From NCBI GenBank assembly GCA_965262315.1, contig CBDHFJ010000007.1, forward strand, positions 1 through 60,245: a stretch of 60,245 bases of DNA. Reading direction: 5' to 3'. The DNA is from JBCCFK01 sp965262315. GTDB taxonomy: Bacteria > Actinomycetota > Acidimicrobiia > Acidimicrobiales > UBA8592. This document shows positions 43,786-51,150 of this stretch, one piece after another (within the stretch, counting starts at the first letter, position 1; each line of letters begins with the position of its first letter). The translations under genes were made by a program, and so were the position numbers. Below the pieces are notes generated by a model. The model did no database searches. It saw only the letters and a program-made list of their open reading frames with translations, and was not told where the DNA came from.

Positions 43786-44178
43786 TCAGCGGTCGAGGGT
43801 GATCACCACGGCGCAGCCATCGGCGCGATCGCCTCGCGAGAGCAGTCCCCGGATCCTGCCGACCAGCTGGATCCCGTGCCACTGCCAGCCGTACTTCGCC
43901 TTCACCGCTGCCTGGACGGCCTCGAAATCGGCCCCGTGAACAACCACGGCGGTGCCAGGCGTCGCCGTCGAGCCGGCCCGGACCTTGCCTCTCCCGTCCG
44001 AGGGCTGCAGTGTCACCCGCTGGTCGTTGCGGATCCGCTTGACCTTCCAGCTGCCGTCCTCGGTGACGAAGCCGACCCGGCCCTCGCCGGCGCCGACCGG
44101 CCAGATCGCCGTCGGCTTCGGCCGCCCGTCCCGGGTGTAGGTGACGACCACGGCGTACTTCTCGTCGGCGAGTCCCAT
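43786..44178 (-). CDS. PPOX-class (F420- or FMN-binding) split-barrel protein
   Basis: A 130-residue pyridoxamine-5'-phosphate-oxidase-fold protein. It has KYAVVVTYTRDGRPKPTAIW, RVGFVTEDGSWKVKRIRND (cofactor phosphate contacts) and RVTLQPSDGRGKV, which are typical of F420-dependent PPOX-class proteins in actinobacteria. It would reduce a small substrate with F420H2 or flavin; the substrate is unknown. ATG 44178. Its stop codon and tail are the seed of the 36-base array downstream. Confidence 0.85.
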   Translation of the reverse strand: MGLADEKYAVVVTYTRDGRPKPTAIWPVGAGEGRVGFVTEDGSWKVKRIRNDQRVTLQPSDGRGKVRAGSTATPGTAVVVHGADFEAVQAAVKAKYGWQWHGIQLVGRIRGLLSRGDRADGCAVVITLDR

Positions 44179-44237
44179 CGCTCCAGCCTAGGCATGCGGG
44201 AGCGCAGGCCGCTGACCAGCGTTTTCGCGATTCCCAA

Positions 44238-44251
44238 CCCCCTATAGGGGG
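44238..44251. promoter_or_regulatory. Perfect CCCCCTATAGGGGG palindrome in divergent promoter region
   Basis: A 14-base perfect palindrome lies between the divergent PPOX gene (start 44178) and the acidic protein gene (start 44389). Five bases further a related GGGGTATCCCC occurs. The C-run, A/T centre, G-run architecture is like operators of the CsoR family of metal- and sulfide-responsive repressors. No CsoR gene is in the window, so the regulator is unknown. Confidence 0.45.
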
Positions 44252-44388
44252 CCAATGGGGGGTATCCCCGATTTCCGCAACCCCAGGGCTTCGTAGGTTC
44301 TCATCAAGCGAGGCGCACGGAACACCCACCGAGCGCAACGGACACCACCAAGAGCGGGAAACACCAGCACAGCGGGGAGCTGATCACG

Positions 44389-44694
44389 ATGGCGACGACC
44401 ACCACCTACTACACCGAGAACTTCGACAACAGCGACAACTTCGAGAGCTTCGTCGCCGACCGCATGGCCGGCTTCGAGGGTCGGTTGGTCAGCCAGAGCC
44501 GGGCCGTGGACGTTCTGCTCGACTGCTACAACGCAGCCACCAGCCAGGCGGCGCGGGAACTGGTCACCGACTACCTCGCCGACATCCAGCACGTGTCGGC
44601 CGTGAAGACCGACGAGCTGCGGGACATGGCGGCCATGGTCGTCCTGGCCGCCGAGATCGACAGCGCCTTCGACCACATGGAGCTGGATGTCTGA
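44389..44694 (+). CDS. Hypothetical acidic protein
   Basis: A 101-residue, strongly acidic protein from ATG 44389. It starts with a Thr/Tyr stretch (MATTTTYYTENFDNSDNFES) and then reads as amphipathic helices (GRLVSQSRAVDVLLDCYNAA, ARELVTDYLADIQHVSAV, MAAMVVLAAEIDSAFDHMEL). No domain is recognised. It is probably a single gene: a 200-base 5' region contains a palindromic site, and a strong terminator follows the repeat tract downstream. Confidence 0.65.
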   Translation: MATTTTYYTENFDNSDNFESFVADRMAGFEGRLVSQSRAVDVLLDCYNAATSQAARELVTDYLADIQHVSAVKTDELRDMAAMVVLAAEIDSAFDHMELDV

Positions 44695-44729
44695 TCCCGG
44701 CCCGGCAGCTCACCGAACGCCTTGAGCAC

Positions 44730-44825
44730 GAGTCCTTCCTGAGACACACACCCCTCCGGGGAGTCCCTTCCTGAGACAACCCCCTCCCCGGCACCCTTCC
44801 TGCGTGAGTCAGCAACCCCTCCTGG
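44730..44825. repeat. Three imperfect 31-34 base tandem repeats
   Basis: Units start at 44730, 44761 and 44792. The first two are 31 bases (GAGTCCTTCCTGAGACACA, then CACCCCTCCGGG) and the third 34 bases and diverged. They lie in the 258-base gap after the acidic protein gene. No gene is seen in this gap. Confidence 0.65.
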
Positions 44826-44872
44826 CTGACACACACAACCTGGGGGTCCTCTCCCTACAACCCCCACAGGGT

Positions 44873-44920
44873 CCGGCCGACTGTCCGCTTGGCGGAGGAC
44901 AGTCGGCCGGCTCTCGTTTT
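44873..44920 (+). terminator. Rho-independent terminator
   Basis: A perfect 14-base stem CCGGCCGACTGTCC / GGACAGTCGGCCGG with a ten-base loop is followed by CTCTCGTTTT. This is the clearest intrinsic terminator in the window. It ends the transcript of the acidic protein gene and may also stop the convergent lipoprotein transcript. Confidence 0.85.
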
Positions 44921-44952
44921 GGCGCGTCCTCGCTCGGCGATGGTCGTCGAGA

Positions 44953-46122
44953 TCAGAACCCCGAGGTCTCGAGGAACACCCGCCACACCTCGGTGCGGTC
45001 GTCGTCGGTGGCGGGCGCGGGCGGCAGCACCAGGTCCGCATCGGGGATGAACTGGACCTGGGTCGCGACCTCGAGGATCGCGCCCTGGAACAGCGCCTGG
45101 CCCTCCACCCGCTCCTGGTCGGTGAGCTCGCCGGCCAGTGGGCTGTCGGGGGCGAAGATGGCGTCGTAGATCCCGGACAGGTCGGCCGAGGTCTGGATCG
45201 TCCGAACCAGGCCGTCGTCGTCGAGGGTGACCGTGATCAGCGCCTCGGCACCGCGGTAGAAGTCGACGTACAGCGCCGTGAGCGACTCCACGTCGGTCCC
45301 GAGCGAGAGGGCCAGGCCCGATGCCACGCCGCGGGCGTTGGCCTCGATGTCGCCGCCGAGCGCCGCCGTGAGATCGGCGAAGGTGATGGTGCCTGCGAAG
45401 ACGGCCGGGTCCTCGCTGATCTGCTGGATCGACATCATCGACGCCGGCAGGGTGGTGGCCATCTCGCCCAGGTCCGGGGTGGCGTTGCCGATGAGCGCGG
45501 TCACCAGCCGGTCGTCATCGCCGCCGAGCACGGCGAGGTCGACGAAGCCGACCCCGGGCTCGAACGGCGTGCCGGTGAAGTCGGCGCCGGGGATGTTGGC
45601 GAACCCCGAGGTGTCGAGCACGAACCGGCCACCGCCGAGCCAGCCCTCCATGACGACCTCGATGCCGCCGGCCAGGTCGCCGAGGAGCCCGCCGAGGTCG
45701 ACCACGATGTGCTGGCCGTCGGGCGTGATCTGGGTCACCAACTGCGGTCGTTCGGGATCGAGCACCTGCCGCTGGTTGATCCCGGCCGCGTCGACCACGA
45801 GGCTGAGGGCGCTCGCCTGTTCGATCGTGTACGAGGTGGTGGTTCCGGTCTCGGCGAATGCAGTGCTGAAGATCTCGGCGATGCCCCCGTCAGCGGCGCT
45901 GGGGGACGTGTCCGTGCCGTCGCCGGCCTCGTCTGCGCTGCCCTCGACGAGCGGTTCGTCCGCAGGCTCGGGGTCACCACCATCGCCGAGTGAGGGCTCG
46001 CCCTCTTCGCTGACTGGTGTGGTGGCCGGAGCGTCCAGGCTGTCCGCGAAGTCGCTTCCGCCGCAGGCCGAGGCGACGAGCGCGAGGAGAAGAAGGGTGA
46101 GGAGGAGCATCCGCCGTGTCAT
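44953..46122 (-). CDS. LppX/LprG-like or uncharacterised lipoprotein
   Basis: A 389-residue lipoprotein: signal peptide MTRRMLLLTLLLLALVASAC with lipobox VASACGG, then an acidic low-complexity tether of about 60 residues. The folded part starts near residue 80 (IFSTAFAETGTTTSYTIEQA) and alternates strands and helices with GQHIVVDLGGLLG and RFVLDTSGFANIPGADFTG. This could be a sheet-over-helix lipid-carrier fold similar to LppX/LprG, but I cannot show it from motifs. ATG 46122; the long upstream open frame is antisense to other genes. Confidence 0.75.
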   Translation of the reverse strand: MTRRMLLLTLLLLALVASACGGSDFADSLDAPATTPVSEEGEPSLGDGGDPEPADEPLVEGSADEAGDGTDTSPSAADGGIAEIFSTAFAETGTTTSYTIEQASALSLVVDAAGINQRQVLDPERPQLVTQITPDGQHIVVDLGGLLGDLAGGIEVVMEGWLGGGRFVLDTSGFANIPGADFTGTPFEPGVGFVDLAVLGGDDDRLVTALIGNATPDLGEMATTLPASMMSIQQISEDPAVFAGTITFADLTAALGGDIEANARGVASGLALSLGTDVESLTALYVDFYRGAEALITVTLDDDGLVRTIQTSADLSGIYDAIFAPDSPLAGELTDQERVEGQALFQGAILEVATQVQFIPDADLVLPPAPATDDDRTEVWRVFLETSGF

Positions 46123-46182
46123 GCGCGCACCGTACGTCACGGAGGCCGTCCTGGGTCGGCGCGCGCAGGTAGTGTCACCGCC

Positions 46183-46566
46183 ATGACACCTCTCGAGACC
46201 GTGAACGAGTTCGTCCGGCTGATCAACGCCATGGACATCGACGGCGCCGTCGCGCTCTGCAGCGACGACGTGGAGTACGACAACGTCCCGATGGGCAAGA
46301 ACATCGGACCGGCCGCGGTCAAGGAGTTCCTCGCCCCCATGGTCGGTGGGGTCGACGCCGTCGAGTTCATCGTCCACCGCGAGGCCGCCACGGGCAACGT
46401 GGTGATGAACGAGCGGACCGACCGCTTCGTGAAGGGAGACGCGTCGGCCGACATCGCCGTGGCCGGGATCTTCGAGGTCGACGCCGACGGGAAGATCTCG
46501 CTGTGGCGGGACTACTTCGACATGGGGTCGGTCGCCGGCGTCATGGAGTTGTTGGGCGCGGGCTGA
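46183..46566 (+). CDS. SnoaL/limonene-1,2-epoxide hydrolase-like NTF2-fold protein
   Basis: A 127-residue protein of the NTF2-like superfamily. PLETVNEFVRLINAMDIDGA, VALCSDDVEYDNVPMG and IVHREAATGNVVMNERTDRF fit the limonene-epoxide-hydrolase/SnoaL group. The Asp-Arg-Asp triad of the hydrolase is plausibly Asp in NERTDRF and Asp in WRDYFDMGS with Arg adjacent. It may hydrate an epoxide or cyclise a small substrate. ATG 46183. The 243 bases after it hold no recognisable feature. Confidence 0.78.
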   Translation: MTPLETVNEFVRLINAMDIDGAVALCSDDVEYDNVPMGKNIGPAAVKEFLAPMVGGVDAVEFIVHREAATGNVVMNERTDRFVKGDASADIAVAGIFEVDADGKISLWRDYFDMGSVAGVMELLGAG

Positions 46567-46809
46567 ACCGGGGCGGCCTCGGGGAGCGCTGGGGACACCT
46601 CCGCGGAGAAGCTGTTCCTCGAGCAGGACGACCATTCTCGGTCGGCCTGAATCTCCGTTCCATCGGCGGCGGCTTCGCGGAACGCGAGGTCGTCGTGGGT
46701 GTCGGCCACCACTCGACCCGACGGCCGGGGACCCCGACGGGCAGTGACCTGAAGTGGCCGTTGAAAGGCTGCTCCGGGTGTCGGTGGGTCTGACTAAGCT
46801 CCGCGTCGA

Positions 46810-47943
46810 ATGTCTGCATCGTCGACCCTCAGCCATCGCATCGGCCCACGCGTGCCGAACTGTTCGGTGCTCGTGGTGGCCACCGGCTCGACCGAGCGCA
46901 TGCACAGCCGTCGACCACAGCCGCTGCACCTCTTGTGTGGCCGCCCCATGGTCCAGTACGTCGTCGATGCCGTCCGGGATCTGGAGCCGGACCGCATGGT
47001 CGTCGTCGCGGGCGACGGTGCCGATCGCGTCGAGAAGCGTCTGGCCGAATCGGTGGCCGATCCGCGCCTCGTCGTCGTCGAGCAGCGATCCCTGCGCAGC
47101 AACGCCGAGTCCGTGCTGCTCGGCCTCGAGGCGTTCGCGGACGACCTCGGCGAGGACGACCTGCTCGTCATCCCCGGCAACATGCCGCTTCTGCGTCCCG
47201 AGACGGTGGACGCACTCCTGTCGCGCCACCAGGCTTCGGGCAACGCGGTGACCGTGCTCGGCGTCGAGCCCGCCCGAGACGAGGCCTCGGGTCATCTCAT
47301 CGCCGGATCCACCGAGGGTTCGGTCGATCGCATCGCCGGACCGGAGGAACTGGTGCTGGAGCCCTGGTTGGTCGCCACGGGGGTGTTGTGCGTCCGACGC
47401 CCGTTGCTGGCACCCGCCATCCGACGCGCCCGACCCGACGAGTTCACCGGTGCGGTCGAGTTGCACGGCATCGTCGAAGTGCTCACCGCTGCCGGTCACC
47501 CGGCCGGGGTCATGGAGCTGACCGATCCCGGCGAGGCTCGTGCGGTCACCGATCGGGTCCAGCTCGCGTCGGCCGAGGCCGTGATCCGGCGCCGGACCAA
47601 CGAAGGGTGGATGCGGCGCGGCGTCACCATGGTCGACCCCGATCGGACCTACGTCGACACCACCGTCCGGCTGGCCGCCGACGTGACCTTGTTCCCGGGC
47701 ACGATGCTGCAGGGCGCCACCAGCGTCGGTGCGGGGTCCGAGGTGGGTCCCGACACTCGCCTGGTCGATTGTGCGGTGGGCGCATCGGCGCGAGTAGAGA
47801 AGACCATGGGCCGCGAGGCCGAGATCGGGGAGGGGGCTCGCGTCGGGCCTTTCGCCGTGCTCGACCCCGGCTCCAGCGTGGGACCCGGGGTGGCGACCGG
47901 TCCCTTCTGCCACGCCCGTTCCGACGGGTCGACCCAAGCCTGA
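46810..47943 (+). CDS. glmU: GlmU-like protein, degenerate uridylyltransferase and truncated acetyltransferase
   Basis: A 377-residue homologue of GlmU, placed before prs as in other actinobacteria. The nucleotidyltransferase half is recognisable (LLCGRPMVQYVVDAVRDLEP, EQRSLRSNAESVLLGLEAF), but the catalytic loop, normally LAAGxGTRM-x-S-x-x-P-K, reads VVATGSTERMHSRRPQP, so Gly and Lys are replaced. The hexapeptide left-handed helix starts (TYVDTTVRLAADVTLFPG) but ends at VGPGVATGPFCHARSDGSTQA, before the residues that form the acetyltransferase site in E. coli (His363 onwards). No frame break is visible. It may be non-catalytic or specialised; ordinary GlmU function would have to be encoded elsewhere. 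Confidence 0.8.
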   Translation: MSASSTLSHRIGPRVPNCSVLVVATGSTERMHSRRPQPLHLLCGRPMVQYVVDAVRDLEPDRMVVVAGDGADRVEKRLAESVADPRLVVVEQRSLRSNAESVLLGLEAFADDLGEDDLLVIPGNMPLLRPETVDALLSRHQASGNAVTVLGVEPARDEASGHLIAGSTEGSVDRIAGPEELVLEPWLVATGVLCVRRPLLAPAIRRARPDEFTGAVELHGIVEVLTAAGHPAGVMELTDPGEARAVTDRVQLASAEAVIRRRTNEGWMRRGVTMVDPDRTYVDTTVRLAADVTLFPGTMLQGATSVGAGSEVGPDTRLVDCAVGASARVEKTMGREAEIGEGARVGPFAVLDPGSSVGPGVATGPFCHARSDGSTQA

Positions 47944-47967
47944 TCGCCCGACCACCCAGGACTCACC

Positions 47968-48948
47968 ATGGAACTGATCACCAAGAAGCGCCTCCACCTG
48001 ATCTCGGGGCGCTCCAACCTCCCGTTGGCGACCGAGATCGCCGAGCATCTCGGCGTCACCCTCGGTGACCCCAACCTCGGTGAGTTCGCGAACGGGGAGA
48101 TCCACTGCAGGTTCGGCGAGTCCGTGCGCGGTGGCGACGTCTTCATCATCCAGTCGCACACCGCTGCCGACGGCAGGACGATCAACGACTCGATCATGGA
48201 GCAGCTGATCATGGTCGACGCGGCGCGGCGAGCGTCCGCCAAGCGGATCACGGTGGTCTGCCCGTTCTACGGGTACGCCCGTCAGGACCGGAAGGCCGAG
48301 GGCCGCGAGCCCATCACGGCCCGGCTCCTCGCCAACATGTTCTCGGCCGCCGGCACCGGCCGGATGGTCAGCGTGGATCTGCACAGCGGTCAGATCCAGG
48401 GATTCTTCGACAAGCCGGTCGACCATCTCACCGCGATGCCGGTGCTGGTCGACTACATGCGTGAGCTGGGCGACGACCTGGTGATCGTCTCTCCCGATGC
48501 CGGCCGCGTGAAGGTGGCCGAGCGCTACGCCAACGACCTCCATGCCGATCTCGCCATCGTGCACAAGCGGCGGGTGAAGGGTCAGAAGAACATCGTCGAG
48601 GCCAAGGACGTCGTCGGTGAGGTGGAGGGTCGCACCTGTGTCCTGATCGACGACATGATCGACACCGGCGGCACCATCGTCGGCGCCGCCGAACAGCTCG
48701 CCGAGCGCGGCGCCGCAGCCGTCTACGCGTGCACCACCCACGGCGTGTTCTCGGACCCGGCGATCGATCGCATCAAGAACTCGGTCATCGAGAAGGTCGT
48801 GATGACCAACACGCTGCCGCTCCCACCCGAGAAGGAGTGCGACAAGGTCGAGGTCCTCTCGGTCGCTGCCATCATCGCCGCGGCCATCGACGCGGTGTTC
48901 GAGGACACCTCGGTGTCCGACATCTTCGGCGGACGGAACCTGAGCTGA
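47968..48948 (+). CDS. prs: Ribose-phosphate pyrophosphokinase (PRPP synthetase)
   Basis: A 326-residue enzyme making PRPP from ribose-5-phosphate and ATP. Motifs are FANGEIHCRFGESVRGGDVF, the ATP flexible loop PFYGYARQDRKAEGREPI, DLHSGQIQGFFDKPVDHL, the catalytic loop VHKRR and the PRPP-binding VLIDDMIDTGGTIVGAA. Its product is used by upp and by nucleotide synthesis. ATG 47968. It overlaps the SDR gene start (TGATG). Confidence 0.95.
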   Translation: MELITKKRLHLISGRSNLPLATEIAEHLGVTLGDPNLGEFANGEIHCRFGESVRGGDVFIIQSHTAADGRTINDSIMEQLIMVDAARRASAKRITVVCPFYGYARQDRKAEGREPITARLLANMFSAAGTGRMVSVDLHSGQIQGFFDKPVDHLTAMPVLVDYMRELGDDLVIVSPDAGRVKVAERYANDLHADLAIVHKRRVKGQKNIVEAKDVVGEVEGRTCVLIDDMIDTGGTIVGAAEQLAERGAAAVYACTTHGVFSDPAIDRIKNSVIEKVVMTNTLPLPPEKECDKVEVLSVAAIIAAAIDAVFEDTSVSDIFGGRNLS

Positions 48949-49751
48949 TGGAACTCCGAGGCGCACGAGTGCTCATCACGGGTGCCTCCAAGGGCATCGG
49001 GGCGGAGATGGCCCGCCATTTCGCGGCTGCGGGCAGCGAGGTCGTGCTGTCGGCCCGCACCGAGTCGGCCATCGTCGAGCTGGCCACGGAGCTCGGCGGC
49101 CACGCCGTCCCATTCGATGCGGCCGACCGGAGCAGCGTCGACGGGTTCATCGATCGCGCCGAGGCCGCGGCAGGGCCCATCGACGTCCTGATCAACAACG
49201 CCGGGATCGAAACCAGCCAACTCATCGAGGACACCGACGAGGACGACATCGAGCGGGCGATCCGCATCAACCTCATCACCCCCGAACAGCTGACTCGGCA
49301 GATGCTCCCCAGAATGCTCGACCGAGGGAGAGGGCATCTCGTCTACACGTCGTCGGTCGCCGCCACCATCGGCCAGGCCGGCATGTCCGTCTACTGCTCG
49401 ACCAAGGGCGGCCTCACCCGCTTCGCCGAGGCGGTACGTGGCGAGATGAAGAACACCCCGATCGGTGTGACCATCCTTCATCTGGGACCCATCGACACCG
49501 AGATGTGGGACCGCCTCGAGGACGAGGCCGGCATGCAGCGTGTGGTCGAGCGAGGCATCAAGCTCGGGGCCATGACCAAGGTGCGGCCGGAGACCGTGGC
49601 CGCCGAGACCGTCAAGGCGGTCCAGAAGGGCCGCCGGGAGGTCCGCTTGCCCAAGCGGATGGCCGGCGGTGCCTTTCTGAACGGCCTCAACACCCGGTCA
49701 TTCGAGGCGCTCGGCGCAGGTATCGATCCCAGGGCCGAATTCGGGAAATAG
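48948..49751 (+). CDS. Short-chain dehydrogenase/reductase
   Basis: A 267-residue SDR with the cofactor motif VLITGASKGIGAEMA, the NNAG motif INNAGIETS, catalytic Ser-Tyr-Lys in TSSVAATIG and YCSTKGG (Y-x-x-x-K), and HLGPIDTEMWD after the active site. The S-A-R-T at the end of the second strand suggests NADP preference. Substrate is unknown. Its ATG shares a base with the prs stop, so it is expressed with the glmU-prs operon. Confidence 0.92.
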   Translation: MELRGARVLITGASKGIGAEMARHFAAAGSEVVLSARTESAIVELATELGGHAVPFDAADRSSVDGFIDRAEAAAGPIDVLINNAGIETSQLIEDTDEDDIERAIRINLITPEQLTRQMLPRMLDRGRGHLVYTSSVAATIGQAGMSVYCSTKGGLTRFAEAVRGEMKNTPIGVTILHLGPIDTEMWDRLEDEAGMQRVVERGIKLGAMTKVRPETVAAETVKAVQKGRREVRLPKRMAGGAFLNGLNTRSFEALGAGIDPRAEFGK

Positions 49752-49794
49752 TCGATAGCATCGGTGGTCGGTTTCAACCCACCGGAGAAGTGTC

Positions 49795-50463
49795 GTGGCC
49801 CAACTGGTTTTGCAAGCAGAGCTTGGTCGTGAGCTCGGGTCCAGCGCGACCCGGCGCCTGCGGCGCGAGAACAAGATCCCGGGCGTGCTGTACGGCCTGG
49901 ACGACGAGCCCGTGGCACTCGCGGTCGCCTACGGCGATCTGCGCGCTGCGCTGAGTGGCGAGGCCGGTCTGAACCAGCTGATCAGCCTCGACATGGGCGC
50001 TGACAAGCAGCTGTCCATCGTCAAGGAGCTCCAGCGTCATCCCGTCCGCGACGAGGTCGTGCACGTCGACTTCCTGCGGGTCGACGCCAACCAGGAGCTC
50101 GCCGTCGATGTCCCGATCATCATGGTGGGCGACGCCAAGAAGGTCACCGACCAGAACGGCATGGTCGACCAGACGCTGTTCATGCTGACCGTCCTCGCCA
50201 CCCCGACGACGATCCCGAACGAGGTCGAAGTCGACATCTCGGGCCTGGACATCAACGAGTCGGTCCGGGTCGAGGACATCGTTCTGCCGGCCGGTGTGCG
50301 CACCGATGTCGACCCCGAGGAGACGGTCGCTTCCGGGACGGTCACCCGCTCCACCCTCGAATCCATGGCCGCCGACGAGGCAGCCGACAGCGAGGACGGT
50401 GCCGACAGTGGTGGCGACGCGGGCGACTCCGGCGGCGACGCCGATGCCGGCGGCGACGACTGA
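49795..50463 (+). CDS. rplY: 50S ribosomal protein bL25 (general stress protein CTC type)
   Basis: A 222-residue protein binding 5S rRNA. The N-terminal L25 domain has LGSSATRRLRRENKIPGVLYG and IVKELQRHPVRDEVVHVDFL; the C-terminal beta domain has EVDISGLDINESVRVEDIVLP. The tail is a long Asp/Gly-rich acidic extension (EDGADSGGDAGDSGGDADAG), as in other actinobacterial CTC-type bL25. GTG 49795 has GGAG upstream. A small GGTGG/CCACC hairpin precedes the ribosome site. Confidence 0.94.
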   Translation: MAQLVLQAELGRELGSSATRRLRRENKIPGVLYGLDDEPVALAVAYGDLRAALSGEAGLNQLISLDMGADKQLSIVKELQRHPVRDEVVHVDFLRVDANQELAVDVPIIMVGDAKKVTDQNGMVDQTLFMLTVLATPTTIPNEVEVDISGLDINESVRVEDIVLPAGVRTDVDPEETVASGTVTRSTLESMAADEAADSEDGADSGGDAGDSGGDADAGGDD

Positions 50464-50474
50464 GTCACGGGCTC

Positions 50475-51101
50475 ATGCTGCGGCGCAGCCGCAATGACCG
50501 CAAGACCAAGGAATTCTCGTCCACGCCGGCGGATCTGCTGGTGGTGGGGCTGGGCAACCCAGGTTCCAAATACGAGCACACCCGTCACAACATCGGCGTG
50601 GAGGTCCTCGACGTCCTGGCCGAACGCCACGGCGGTCGGCTGAAGAAGTCGCGCGAGATGGCGTTGGTCGACGAGCTGCACATCGGGCTTGCCCGGGTCG
50701 CCATCGCCTTCCCGCAGACCTTCATGAACGAGTCGGGCCGATCCGTCGCCGAGCTGGTGCGCCGCCACGGCATCGACGACCCGCACCAGCTGGTGGTCGT
50801 GCACGACGAGCTCGACCTGCCGGTGGGACGCTTCAAGGTCAAGCTCGGTGGTGGCCTGGCAGGCCACAACGGCCTCAAGTCGATCAAGCAGCATCTCAAG
50901 ACCGATGACTTCGGGCGCATCCGGGTCGGCATCGGAAGCCAGCACGGCAACCAGCGGGGTCCGAACTACGTGCTGGGGCGGCCCTCACAGCGTGAGTGGG
51001 AAGAGCTGCACGTGGTGATCCACGAAGCCGCCGATGCGGTCGAGCTCATCCTGGCCGAGGGCTACGACACCGCCATGAACCGCTACAACACGGGATCGTG
51101 A
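50475..51101 (+). CDS. pth: Peptidyl-tRNA hydrolase
   Basis: A 208-residue enzyme releasing tRNA from dropped-off peptidyl-tRNA. Motifs are VVGLGNPGSKYEHTRHNIGV with the catalytic His, FPQTFMNESGRSV, VVHDELDLPVGRF and GGGLAGHNGLKSIKQHL. A 20-residue charged N-terminal extension precedes the domain. ATG 50475 lies 11 bases after rplY, the usual rplY-pth pair. Confidence 0.95.
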   Translation: MLRRSRNDRKTKEFSSTPADLLVVGLGNPGSKYEHTRHNIGVEVLDVLAERHGGRLKKSREMALVDELHIGLARVAIAFPQTFMNESGRSVAELVRRHGIDDPHQLVVVHDELDLPVGRFKVKLGGGLAGHNGLKSIKQHLKTDDFGRIRVGIGSQHGNQRGPNYVLGRPSQREWEELHVVIHEAADAVELILAEGYDTAMNRYNTGS

Positions 51102-51150
51102 TCGTGGGCGCAGCGGACCGCTCCGACGCGTCGATGATCGGAACCTGAGC

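Noticed and set aside
46567..46809. Possible gene between the SnoaL-like gene and glmU
   Set aside because: Short frames on both strands have no ribosome site or protein-like pattern; no repeat or clear promoter is seen.
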